This document shows positions 1 to 9,182 of a stretch of 39,437 nucleotides of DNA, in pieces (the first letter of the stretch is position 1; each line of letters opens with the position of its first letter). The notes under the pieces are model-generated. The model was not told the origin of the DNA. It worked only from the letters and a program-made list of their open reading frames with translations, and ran no database searches. This stretch comes from Marmoricola sp. (lineage in GTDB: Bacteria > Actinomycetota > Actinomycetes > Propionibacteriales > Nocardioidaceae). The stretch covers positions 1 through 39,437 of the forward strand of contig JAOPYC010000082.1 in the NCBI GenBank assembly GCA_025964795.1, given 5' to 3'. A program made the position numbers and the translations under genes.

Positions 1-1606
1 GGAAGCGGTCGGTGTGACCGGCAATCCAGTTGGCCATGTAGCCGCCGAAGCTGCCGCCCATCGCAGCGGTGCGGGACGCGTCCACCGCGGGGTGCTCGAG
101 CGCCGCATCGGTGATCGCCATCAGGTCGGTGTACGGCGCGCCGCCCCAGCTGCCCCAGCCGCGGCGCACCATCTCGCGGCCGTAGCCGGTCGACAGCGCC
201 GGGTCGGGCAGCAGCACCGCGTAGCCCTGGGCCGCCACCAGCCACGGACACCAGCGCCACGACCAGCCGTTCCACGAGCCGAGCGGGCCGCCGTGCACCC
301 ACAGCAGCAGCGGGTGCGGTCCGTCGCCGTCCGGCAGCACCAGCCACGACCGCAGGGCCGTGCCGTCCGCAGCCGCCGTCAGGACCTCGGTGAGCGAGCC
401 CGTCGGCGACGGGCCGGTGGGCGGCCCCTGCAGCAGCACCGGCGACCGGTCAGCCGCGCGGGCGTCGAGCCGGACGGGTGCGGGCGGGGCGTCGACCGCG
501 TCGCGCAGCGCGTAGACCGACGCGCCGTCGGGCGAGACCTGCAGGTCGGTGTAGTGGCCGGCGTCGCCGGTCAGCCGAGTCACTGCACCGGACGCGAGCT
601 CGACCCGGAAGACCGGGCGGCGACCCTGCTCGTCGGCGGTGACCAGCAGCGCGGTGCCGTCGGGCGCCCAGCGGTGCTCGGCGACCCAGCGGTCCCAGCC
701 CGGCGCGACGTCGCGCGGCTCGTCCGAGCCGTCGAGGGCCAGCACGACCAGCCGCTGGTCGACCGGCTCGGTCGGCGTGCTGATGCTCTCGCGCAGCGCG
801 GTGACGTACCGGCCGTCCGGCGAGACCCGCGGGTCGCCGACGTCCGCCGCCGCGTCGTCGAGCAGCGTGCGCCGCTCCCCGGTCGTGGTGTCGACGGCGA
901 CCAGCGTGGTGCGGCTGGCGCCACCTCGCTCGGTCACGGTCCAGGTCGTGACGGCGGTCCGCCCGTCCGGCGACAGGGCGGTCGACGCCTCGTGCAGCCC
1001 GCGACCCGGTGTCGGGGTCAGCTCGCGCCAGGTGACCGTCTCTTCCAAATCCCCTGCCAGCAGGCGGTTCTGACCCACACCCAGGTCGTGGTCCCAGTAC
1101 CGGACCGGGTAACCGGAGTGCAGGACGGCCGAGACCTTGGCGTCCTTGCGCGCCGTGCGCCGCTCGTCGTCGTCCTCGCCGCCGGTCGAGCCGGGCAGGG
1201 TGTCGGACAGCACCAGCACGGTCCGGCCCTCGACGCGGACGCCTCCCACGCCGCCGGGGCGCGAGCCCACCAGCCGCGCCTCCCCCGTCGGCGGCAGCGC
1301 CCACAGCCCGGCGGGGCCGTCCTCGTCGTCGTCGGGAGCCTCGGGGTCGGGACGGGCCGAGGTGAACAGCAGCGTGCCGTCGGCAGCGAACACCGGGCCG
1401 GACTCGCCCTTCGCGCTTCGGGTCAGCCGGCGAGCCGGCGCCGCCCCGGTGGGGTCGACCTCCCAGAGCGCCGGCACCCACTTCACCGACTTCGGGTCGA
1501 GCGACGCGCTGGTGGTGACCAGGCGCGTCCCGTCGTGGCTCAGGGCCAGTCCGGCGGTGCGGGGCAGCGCCTGGAAGGCGTCGAGGTCGGCGTACGCGTC
1601 GGTCAT
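1..1606 (-). CDS. S9 family peptidase (prolyl oligopeptidase/acylaminoacyl peptidase type), C-terminus cut by window edge
   Basis: A serine peptidase that would cleave short peptides or blocked N-terminal residues, probably in the cytoplasm because no signal peptide is seen. The reading frame starts MTDAYADLDAFQALPRTAG and stays open to base 1 (535 codons). The first ~400 residues contain beta-propeller-like repeats (several SPDG and APDGT turns). The alpha/beta-hydrolase domain follows with an HGGP oxyanion segment and the nucleophile motif GGSFGGYMAN, whose serine codon lies at 50-52. The catalytic Asp and His lie beyond the window. A TAGGCA hexamer six bases before the ATG could be a leaderless -10. 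The ATG also overlaps the stop of a possible 61-codon upstream ORF. The family call is firm; substrate is unknown. Confidence 0.93.
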   Translation of the reverse strand, partial: MTDAYADLDAFQALPRTAGLALSHDGTRLVTTSASLDPKSVKWVPALWEVDPTGAAPARRLTRSAKGESGPVFAADGTLLFTSARPDPEAPDDDEDGPAGLWALPPTGEARLVGSRPGGVGGVRVEGRTVLVLSDTLPGSTGGEDDDERRTARKDAKVSAVLHSGYPVRYWDHDLGVGQNRLLAGDLEETVTWRELTPTPGRGLHEASTALSPDGRTAVTTWTVTERGGASRTTLVAVDTTTGERRTLLDDAAADVGDPRVSPDGRYVTALRESISTPTEPVDQRLVVLALDGSDEPRDVAPGWDRWVAEHRWAPDGTALLVTADEQGRRPVFRVELASGAVTRLTGDAGHYTDLQVSPDGASVYALRDAVDAPPAPVRLDARAADRSPVLLQGPPTGPSPTGSLTEVLTAAADGTALRSWLVLPDGDGPHPLLLWVHGGPLGSWNGWSWRWCPWLVAAQGYAVLLPDPALSTGYGREMVRRGWGSWGGAPYTDLMAITDAALEHPAVDASRTAAMGGSFGGYMANWIAGHTDRF

Positions 1607-1788
1607 GCCGCGTGCCTACCAGGTCGGGACGGGAACGGCGCGCAGGTGCGGAAGCACGTGTGAGCGACGGCCTCGGCCGCGGCGGCCGCGTCAGCAGTCC
1701 GAGGCGCAGCGCCGTCGCCACGCCCGTGCGCGGTGCGCCACGCACGACAGGCGTACGCGCCACCGACCAGCAGGACGACGGCCGCCAC
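1603..1788 (-). CDS. possible small hypothetical protein (61 aa)
   Basis: I do not recognise this protein. It starts at GTG 1788 with a short hydrophobic stretch (AAVVLLVGGAYAC), then an Ala/Arg-rich tail with three later cysteines. Its TGA overlaps the ATG of the S9 peptidase by four bases (ATGA), the same coupling seen between proven neighbours elsewhere in the window. This is the main argument that it is real. Against it: no ribosome binding site is visible before the GTG, the hydrophobic run is short for a membrane span, and the ORF could arise by chance in GC-rich DNA. It sits in the 241-base gap between lepA and the peptidase. Confidence 0.25.
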   Translation of the reverse strand: MAAVVLLVGGAYACRAWRTAHGRGDGAAPRTADAAAAAEAVAHTCFRTCAPFPSRPGRHAA

Positions 1789-1847
1789 CCGCGCGGCAGC
1801 ACGCGTCCGAGGACGGGCCCGCGGCCGCCCGCAGCCACGTCCCTCCC

Positions 1848-3719
<1,872 letters not shown>

Positions 3720-3752
3720 GGAGGACTCTCGATTGGCGAGCGGGGGACGTCC

Positions 3753-4388
3753 TCATTCTCCCATATGGGTGCGTGGCCGGACGCCTCCGCGGGCCCGGCG
3801 CAGGAGCCTGGTCGCCGGTCCTGTGAGCAGGAGCAGCAGCAGCGGGTAGTAGCTGGTCCCTGGGAAGGCGAGCGAGATCGCGAGCGCCAGGGCGAACCCC
3901 AGCACCGTCGCCACCGACGGCGTCGCGTCCGGGCGGTCGTCGGTGTCCCGGATCGCGCGGTTGTGCCCGATGACCCACGCCATGCCGCCCAGCAGGGCCG
4001 AGCTGACGGCCATCGTGCCGATGTAGAACACCTTGGTCACCGGATCCGTCCCGGCCTGCGCCACCAGCGCCGTCGGGAACGGGAGCAGCACGATGGTGAA
4101 GGTCCAGGCGACCATCAGCCGGGCCATCACGGGGTCCTGGACCACGACCCGGCTCACCAGGCGGTGCTGGGTGAACCAGAGCTGGGCGATCACCACGAAG
4201 CTGAGCCCGAAACCGAGCAGCTGGCTCTCGTTGTCCCGCAGCAGGTCGCCGACGTGCCCGTTGGTGGCCTCCCCCGCCACGTCGGCCAGCGGCAGGATCA
4301 GCAGGGTGATGGCGATCGCGACCACGGCGTCGACGAACGTCAGGAACCGGTCGAGGTCGCGTTCCCGGTCAAGGCGCGGTTCGGTCAC
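3753..4388 (-). CDS. TMEM175/DUF1211 family membrane protein, probable K+ channel
   Basis: Bacterial TMEM175 proteins are tetrameric six-helix potassium leak channels of the inner membrane. The 211-residue length fits the single-repeat bacterial form. The family signature appears at the start of TM1: an Arg followed by FLTFVDAVVAIAITLLILPL, with the pore-lining Ile/Leu layer. About five more hydrophobic segments follow, and the C-terminus is basic. The start is GTG, preceded by TAGGCT exactly six bases upstream, so the message is probably leaderless. It lies head-to-tail with lepA, 33 bases downstream-free, and the two may be transcribed separately. Family assignment is confident; channel activity is inferred from the family. 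Confidence 0.88.
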   Translation of the reverse strand: MTEPRLDRERDLDRFLTFVDAVVAIAITLLILPLADVAGEATNGHVGDLLRDNESQLLGFGLSFVVIAQLWFTQHRLVSRVVVQDPVMARLMVAWTFTIVLLPFPTALVAQAGTDPVTKVFYIGTMAVSSALLGGMAWVIGHNRAIRDTDDRPDATPSVATVLGFALALAISLAFPGTSYYPLLLLLLTGPATRLLRRARGGVRPRTHMGE

Positions 4389-4394
4389 GGGGCC

Positions 4395-4400
4395 AGCCTA
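4395..4400 (-). promoter_or_regulatory. -10 element of leaderless TMEM175 gene
   Basis: TAGGCT on the minus strand ends six bases before the GTG at 4388, the spacing expected when transcription starts at the start codon. No ribosome binding site is present. Confidence 0.5.
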
Positions 4401-4426
4401 GGGGCGCCGGCGACCGGGTTTCCGGC

Positions 4427-6151
4427 TCACTCGGCGCTCTCGACGGACTCCTTCATCTTCGCGATCGCGAAGCCCCAGCCCTGCTCGAGCGTCGGGGACG
4501 GCGGCAGAGCGACCTCGTCGGGGTTGGTGACCACGTCGAGGAGGACGGGGCCGGCGTGGGCGAGGGCCTCCTGGACCGCGCTGTCGACGTCGGCCGGCCG
4601 CTCCACCCGGATGCCGCGCATGCCGATGGCCTCGGCGACCTTGGCGAAGTCGGGGTTGCGGAGCACGGTGCCGTACTCCGGCAGGCCGACCTGCTCCATC
4701 TCCAGCTTCACCATCCCGAGCCGCCCGTTGTCGAAGACGACCAGCTTCACCGGGAGGTCGTAGGTCACGGCGGTGATCAGGTCGCCCATCAGCATCGAGA
4801 GGCCGCCGTCCCCGCAGAACGCCACGACCTGTCGCTGCCGGTCGAGCGCGCTGGCCCCGAGCGCCTGCGGCATCGCATTGGCCATCGACCCGAGGTTGAA
4901 CGAGCCGACCAGGCGGCGTCGACCGGTCATCTGCACGAACCGGGAGAGCCACACCGTGGCCATGCCGGTGTCGGTGGTGAAGATCGCGTCCTGGGCGGCA
5001 TGGCGGTCCAGGGTCGCCGCCAGCAGCTCGGGCCGGATCAGCGAGTCGGGGTTGTCGACCTTGCGGCGCAGCAGCCCCTTCGGCTTGCGGTCGTACGCCG
5101 GGTCGGCGAACTCGGCCTGCCGGGTGCGCCACTTCTGATAGCTGTCCCGCGCCGACTCGAGGTGGCCCTGGTCGCTCTTCTGCTGCAGGAGGGGCACCAG
5201 TGCCTGCAGACCGAGCTCGGCGTCGCCGACGAGCGCCAGGTCCACCGGCGTACGACGGCCGATGTGCGACCCGCGCGCGTCCAGCTGGATCACCGTCCTA
5301 CCGGTCGGCAGGAAGTCCCGGTAGGGGAAGTCCGTGCCGACGAGGAACAGCACGTCGCAGCCCTCGAAGGCCTTGGCTGTCGCGTGGTTGCCGAGCAGGC
5401 CGGACTGGCCGACCTCGTAGGGGTTGTCCTGCTCCAGGCCCTCCTTGGCCTTGAGCGTGAGCACCATGGGGGCGGCCAGCCGCTCCGCGAGCTCGAGCAC
5501 CTCGCTACGCGCCTCGCGGGCTCCCCGGCCGACCAGTAGCGTCACCCGGTCGGCCTGGTTGAGCAGCGACGCGGCCTGCTGCACCACGTCGGGCGCCGGC
5601 ATGCTGCGGGGCCGGGTGTCGATGAACTTCGGCGGGACCGTGCCCTTCGGGAGGTCGAGGCCGCCCACGTCACCGGGCAGGGTGAGCACGGCGACCCCGG
5701 AGTCCTGGATCGCCGCGTTGCCGGCCTGCTCGATCAGCTGCGGCAGCTGGTCGATGGTGGTGAGCGTCTTGTTGAACACGGCGACGTCGGCGAACAGGGC
5801 ATCGTTGTCGACCTCTTGGAAGAACTCGCTGCCCATCTCCTCGCGCGGGACCTGCCCGCAGATCGCCAGCACCGGGACATGGGACTTCTTGGCGTCGTAG
5901 AGCCCGTTGAGCAGGTGGATCGCGCCCGGTCCGACGGTGCCCATGCAGACGGCGAGCCGCCCGGTGAGCTGCGCCTGGGCGCTGGCGGCGAAGGCGCCCG
6001 CCTCCTCGTGCCGTACGCCGATCCACTCGATCCGGTCCTCGCGGCGGATCGCGTCGGTGACGGGGTTGAGGGCATCGCCGACGACGCCCCACACGCTGGT
6101 GACGCCGTAGTCGGCGAGGGACTCGATCAGCAGCTCTGCGACGGTGGCCAT
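4427..6151 (-). CDS. poxB: thiamine-pyrophosphate enzyme, PoxB-like pyruvate dehydrogenase (quinone)
   Basis: Likely oxidises pyruvate to acetate and CO2, passing electrons through FAD to quinone. The alignment to E. coli PoxB, recalled from memory, is good throughout. The N-terminal PYR domain holds the catalytic Glu in RHEEAGAFAASAQAQL. The central FAD-type domain has LVGTDFPYRDFLPTGRTVIQLD. The C-terminal PP domain has RRLVGSFNLGSMANAMPQALG and the GDGG...N ThDP/Mg motif (CGDGGLSMLMGD, then DN). I use ATG 6151 (MATVAELLIESL); a 13-residue in-frame extension to 6190 is possible. The protein ends ~20 residues early compared with PoxB, at MKESVESAE, so the usual amphipathic membrane-binding tail is missing. 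It may be a soluble or differently activated relative. Confidence 0.85.
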   Translation of the reverse strand: MATVAELLIESLADYGVTSVWGVVGDALNPVTDAIRREDRIEWIGVRHEEAGAFAASAQAQLTGRLAVCMGTVGPGAIHLLNGLYDAKKSHVPVLAICGQVPREEMGSEFFQEVDNDALFADVAVFNKTLTTIDQLPQLIEQAGNAAIQDSGVAVLTLPGDVGGLDLPKGTVPPKFIDTRPRSMPAPDVVQQAASLLNQADRVTLLVGRGAREARSEVLELAERLAAPMVLTLKAKEGLEQDNPYEVGQSGLLGNHATAKAFEGCDVLFLVGTDFPYRDFLPTGRTVIQLDARGSHIGRRTPVDLALVGDAELGLQALVPLLQQKSDQGHLESARDSYQKWRTRQAEFADPAYDRKPKGLLRRKVDNPDSLIRPELLAATLDRHAAQDAIFTTDTGMATVWLSRFVQMTGRRRLVGSFNLGSMANAMPQALGASALDRQRQVVAFCGDGGLSMLMGDLITAVTYDLPVKLVVFDNGRLGMVKLEMEQVGLPEYGTVLRNPDFAKVAEAIGMRGIRVERPADVDSAVQEALAHAGPVLLDVVTNPDEVALPPSPTLEQGWGFAIAKMKESVESAE

Positions 6152-6191
6152 GGGAACCGAGTACCCACTCCGACCCGGACGACGCGACATC

Positions 6192-6197
6192 TAGGCT
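6192..6197 (+). promoter_or_regulatory. -10 element of leaderless SDR gene
   Basis: TAGGCT ends six bases before the GTG at 6204. It lies in the 52-base divergent gap with the poxB-like gene. Confidence 0.5.
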
Positions 6198-6203
6198 GGC
6201 CGC

Positions 6204-6851
6204 GTGGAGGAACAGGGACGCGTCGCACTCGTGGCCGGTGGCTCCGGCCTGGTCGGCGGCCACCTGCTCCGCCAGCTGCTGGAGGAGCCGCGCTGGGAGC
6301 AGGTGGTCAGCGTCGGGAGGCGCGAGGTCGACGTACGGCACGAGAAGCTCGAGCAGCGCGTCATGGAGCTGGGGGCGATCGGCGAGCTCCCCGTCGTCGA
6401 CGACGTGTTCTGCGCCCTGGGGACCACCATCAAGAAGGCCGGCAGCCAGGCCGCGTTCCGCGCCGTGGACCACGACGCCGTGGTGGCGCTGGCCCGCACC
6501 GCCGCCGAGGCGGGTGCCTCGTCCTTCCTGCACGTGTCCTCGATGGGCGCCGACGCCGGGTCGCGGATCTTCTACAACCTGGTCAAGGGCGAGACCGAGC
6601 GGGACGTCGCGCAGGTCGGGATCACCACCACGGTGGCCTTCCGCCCCTCGATCCTCGACGGCGACCGGGCGGAGTCCCGTCCCGGCGAGCAGGTCGGTCT
6701 CGCGGTGATGCGGACCCTGCGTCCCGTGCTCGGGCGGTTCGGGCCCACCCGTGCCGCCGACGTGGCCACCGCGATGATCCGCGAGGCCGAGCGCCTGGAC
6801 GCCGGCTCCCGCGTGATCGGCGCGGGTCGGATCACCCGAGTGGCCCGCTAG
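6204..6851 (+). CDS. NAD(P)-binding atypical SDR, TIP30/HTATIP2-like oxidoreductase
   Basis: A 215-residue Rossmann protein of the extended/atypical short-chain dehydrogenase superfamily. The dinucleotide-binding loop is AGGSGLVGG near residue 11. LHVSSMGAD carries the serine of the active site, and FYNLVKGETE holds the Tyr-xxx-Lys-type pair. FCALGTTIKKAGS is typical of the TIP30/YwnB-like branch, some members of which act as redox-sensing regulators, not enzymes. It starts at GTG and appears leaderless. It runs divergently from the poxB-like gene and is followed by rpsT. The substrate is unknown. Confidence 0.8.
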   Translation: MEEQGRVALVAGGSGLVGGHLLRQLLEEPRWEQVVSVGRREVDVRHEKLEQRVMELGAIGELPVVDDVFCALGTTIKKAGSQAAFRAVDHDAVVALARTAAEAGASSFLHVSSMGADAGSRIFYNLVKGETERDVAQVGITTTVAFRPSILDGDRAESRPGEQVGLAVMRTLRPVLGRFGPTRAADVATAMIREAERLDAGSRVIGAGRITRVAR

Positions 6852-6856
6852 CCGAT

Positions 6857-6886
6857 TTGGGCGCTACCGCCGGGCGCTGATATCGT
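6857..6886 (+). promoter_or_regulatory. probable rpsT promoter
   Basis: TTGGGC at 6857-6862 and TATCGT at 6881-6886 are separated by 18 bases and lie ~70 bases upstream of the rpsT GTG. Unlike many genes here, rpsT has a real 5' leader, with GAGGCG just ahead of the start. Confidence 0.45.
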
Positions 6887-6955
6887 TTCCCTTCGTGTCT
6901 GGACCCGTCCGGACGCCCCCGAATCTGATCTCCAAGCAAACGAGGCGAGCCTGCA

Positions 6956-7216
6956 GTGGCGAACATCAAGTCCCAGATCAAGCGCAACAAGCAGACCCTG
7001 AAGGCGCACGAGCGCAACAAGGCCGTGAAGTCCGCGCTGAAGACCTCCGTGCGCAAGTTCCGCGAGGCTGCCGCCGCCGGCAACGCCGATGAGGCCAAGG
7101 TCGCCGCGCTCGACGCCGCGAAGCGTCTCGACAAGGCCGCCTCCAAGGGCGTCATCCACAAGAACCAGGCCGCGAACCGCAAGTCGGCCATCCACAAGAC
7201 GGTCTCCTCGCTCTGA
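6956..7216 (+). CDS. rpsT: 30S ribosomal protein S20
   Basis: S20 is a primary binder of 16S rRNA helices in the 30S body. The 86-residue protein is complete and typical: [20 protein letters not shown] at the start, [11 protein letters not shown] in the middle, and [17 protein letters not shown] near the end. It begins with GTG preceded by GAGGCG. It converges on holA with an 83-base gap that holds a terminator hairpin. Confidence 0.99.
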   Translation: MANIKSQIKRNKQTLKAHERNKAVKSALKTSVRKFREAAAAGNADEAKVAALDAAKRLDKAASKGVIHKNQAANRKSAIHKTVSSL

Positions 7217-7248
7217 GGCTCCGCCAGGGCTGACCGGCCCGTCGCACC

Positions 7249-7281
7249 AGGCGTCGCTCCCCCTCGGGGACCGGCGCCTTT
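7249..7281 (+). terminator. rpsT terminator hairpin
   Basis: AGGCG (7249-7253) pairs with CGCCT (7275-7279), an inner CG pair follows, and CCCC pairs with GGGG around a three-base loop, with TTT at the end. The T run is short, as is common in actinobacteria. It lies between the convergent ends of rpsT and holA. Confidence 0.6.
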
Positions 7282-7299
7282 GTGCTGCCCCAGGGTTCG

Positions 7300-8283
7300 T
7301 CAGCGCGCCGGCTTGGCCCGCACGATGTCGAGCACCATCTTCTCCAGCGCGTACGCCGGGTCGCTCGCCTGCCCCTTGATGTCGGCGTCGGCTCGCGCCA
7401 CCGAGCGGATCGCCCGGCCGAGGCCGGCGTCGTCCCAGCCGTGGGACTGCCGGCGCAGCGTGTCGAGCTTCCACGCGGGCACACCCACCTCGCGCATCAG
7501 GTCGTTGTTGCGCATCCCCCGTGGCGCCGCCATGAACCGGGCCAGGCTGCGCAGGCCCCCGGCCATCGCGCTGGTGACCAGGACCGGCGCGGTGCCGCGG
7601 TCCAGCGCCCAGCGCAGCTCCTCCAGCGCCTTCGCGGTCTGCCCGTAGATGGTGTGGTCGGCCACCGCGAACGACTTGGCCTCGGCCCGGCCCCCGAAGT
7701 ACTTCTTCACCATCTCCACGGTCAGTGGCTGGCCCTCGAAGTCGTCCGCGAGCTGCCCGGCCGCGGCCGAGAGCGACCGGAGGTCCTGACCGACCGCCTG
7801 GATCAGGAAGTCGGCGGCGTCCGGGTCGATCCGCACCTGGCGCGCCCGCAGCTGGTTGACCACGAAGCCGGGGAACTCACGGGCGGTCAGCGGCGCCGAC
7901 TTCACCTCGGTGACCGCCGGGAGCTTGCGCAGCTTGGCGAGCAGCCCGCTGCCCTTCTGGCCACCGCTGTGCGCCAGCACCAGTGCGACGTCCTCGGCGG
8001 GAGCGGCGGCGTAGTCGAGCAGCCCGGCACCGGACTCCTCGGGCAGGTCCTCGAGGCGGCGTACGACGACACAGCGGGTGGTGGAGAACAGGGAGGGCGC
8101 CGCCATCTCCCCCAAGGTGGCCATGGTCAGCGACGCGGCGGAGGTCTCCGAGATCTCGGACTCCGGGTCGTGCTGGCGTACGGCGGAACGGACGTCGGCC
8201 ACAGCCCGCTCCCCCAGGAACTCCTCCGGACCGGTCACCAGGGTGACCTTGCCGAGCACGTCCTGAGGCAACACCTTGACCAT
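7300..8283 (-). CDS. holA: DNA polymerase III subunit delta
   Basis: The delta subunit of the clamp loader opens the beta sliding clamp. The protein is 327 residues, the usual size. The N-terminal AAA-like part starts MVKVLPQDVLGKVTLVTGPEEFLGERAV. VRIDPDAADFLIQAVGQDLRSLSAAAGQLADD sits mid-protein. The C-terminal collar domain includes AKALEELRWALDRGTAPVLVTSAMAGGLRSLARF and DIKGQASDPAYALEKMVLDIVRA. The position downstream of comEA/comEC is the common actinobacterial arrangement; here a phzF gene has been inserted between comEC and holA. Confidence 0.97.
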   Translation of the reverse strand: MVKVLPQDVLGKVTLVTGPEEFLGERAVADVRSAVRQHDPESEISETSAASLTMATLGEMAAPSLFSTTRCVVVRRLEDLPEESGAGLLDYAAAPAEDVALVLAHSGGQKGSGLLAKLRKLPAVTEVKSAPLTAREFPGFVVNQLRARQVRIDPDAADFLIQAVGQDLRSLSAAAGQLADDFEGQPLTVEMVKKYFGGRAEAKSFAVADHTIYGQTAKALEELRWALDRGTAPVLVTSAMAGGLRSLARFMAAPRGMRNNDLMREVGVPAWKLDTLRRQSHGWDDAGLGRAIRSVARADADIKGQASDPAYALEKMVLDIVRAKPAR

Positions 8284-8319
8284 GCGGGCAGCCTCTCACG
8301 CGAGACCGACACCGCTCGC

Positions 8320-9162
8320 TCAGAGGGTCAGCGAGCCCTCGATCAGGGTGTGGCAGCGGCCGCCGACCCAGATCCTCCCCTCGTCGTCGGTGTGCACCGC
8401 GACCCGGCCGTCGCGACCCATCGCCGTGCCCTGGCGGGCCGTGTAGCTCGGCGGTAGGTGGCCCTCCCGGGTCAGCCACAGCGCGAACCCGGCGTTGAGG
8501 CTGCCGGTGACCGGGTCCTCGGGCACGGCGTACGCCGGGCAGAACGCGCGCACCTCGACGTCGGCGCCGACCGCAGAGCCCGTCTCGTGGGCTCCCAGGA
8601 CGCCGATCTCGAGCCCCCGCATCACCTGGAAGTCCGGCTCCAGGGCCAGGACGTCCGCCGCGCCGGCCAGCTGCAGGCCGAGCCAGCCCGGGCCGTTGTC
8701 GATCCAGCCGGCCCGGACGACCCGGTCGGGGGCGATCCCCAGCGCGGCGACCGCCTGCGCCAGGTCGGCCTCGTCGACCGGGCCCGACCGCAGCAGCTCC
8801 GGCGCCTGGAAGGCGAGCGTCCCGTCGACCTCGCGGAGCTCGACCAGCCCGACGCCGCACTCCTGGACGAGGCGGCCCTCCCGGGTCGGTCGGCCGCCGA
8901 GGCCGAGCCAGGCGTGGGCACTGCCCAGCGTGGGATGCCCAGCGAACGGCAGCTCACGCAGCGGGGTGAAGATGCGCAGCCGGTAGTCCGCGGCCGGATC
9001 GGTGGGGGGCAGCAGGAACGTCGTCTCGGAGAGGTTGGTCCACCGGGCGAAGGCCGCCATCTGGTCGTCGCTGAGACCCGTGGCGTCGTGCACGACCGCC
9101 ACCGGGTTCCCGGTGAGCGGCACGGGGGCGAAGACGTCGACCTGGGAGAAGGAGTAGGGCAT
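8320..9162 (-). CDS. PhzF family phenazine biosynthesis-like isomerase/epimerase
   Basis: PhzF-fold proteins catalyse isomerisation or epimerisation by acid/base chemistry; outside phenazine operons their substrates are mostly unknown. The opening YSFSQVDVFAPVPLTGNPVAVV is the family signature. The conserved active-site Glu is in LSETTFLLPP. The second half repeats the fold with AYAVPEDPVTGSLNAGFALWL, where DPVTGS is the C-terminal signature. About 280 residues, as usual. Start is ambiguous: ATG 9162, GTG 9165, or GTG 9186, whose GTGA would overlap the comEC stop. No phenazine genes lie nearby, so a phenazine role is unlikely. Confidence 0.9.
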   Translation of the reverse strand: MPYSFSQVDVFAPVPLTGNPVAVVHDATGLSDDQMAAFARWTNLSETTFLLPPTDPAADYRLRIFTPLRELPFAGHPTLGSAHAWLGLGGRPTREGRLVQECGVGLVELREVDGTLAFQAPELLRSGPVDEADLAQAVAALGIAPDRVVRAGWIDNGPGWLGLQLAGAADVLALEPDFQVMRGLEIGVLGAHETGSAVGADVEVRAFCPAYAVPEDPVTGSLNAGFALWLTREGHLPPSYTARQGTAMGRDGRVAVHTDDEGRIWVGGRCHTLIEGSLTL

Positions 9163-9182
9163 CACGGGGCCCAGTATCGCCG

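Noticed and set aside
8320..9162. Phenazine biosynthesis locus
   Set aside because: PhzF-fold genes are common singletons; no other phz gene is present in the window.
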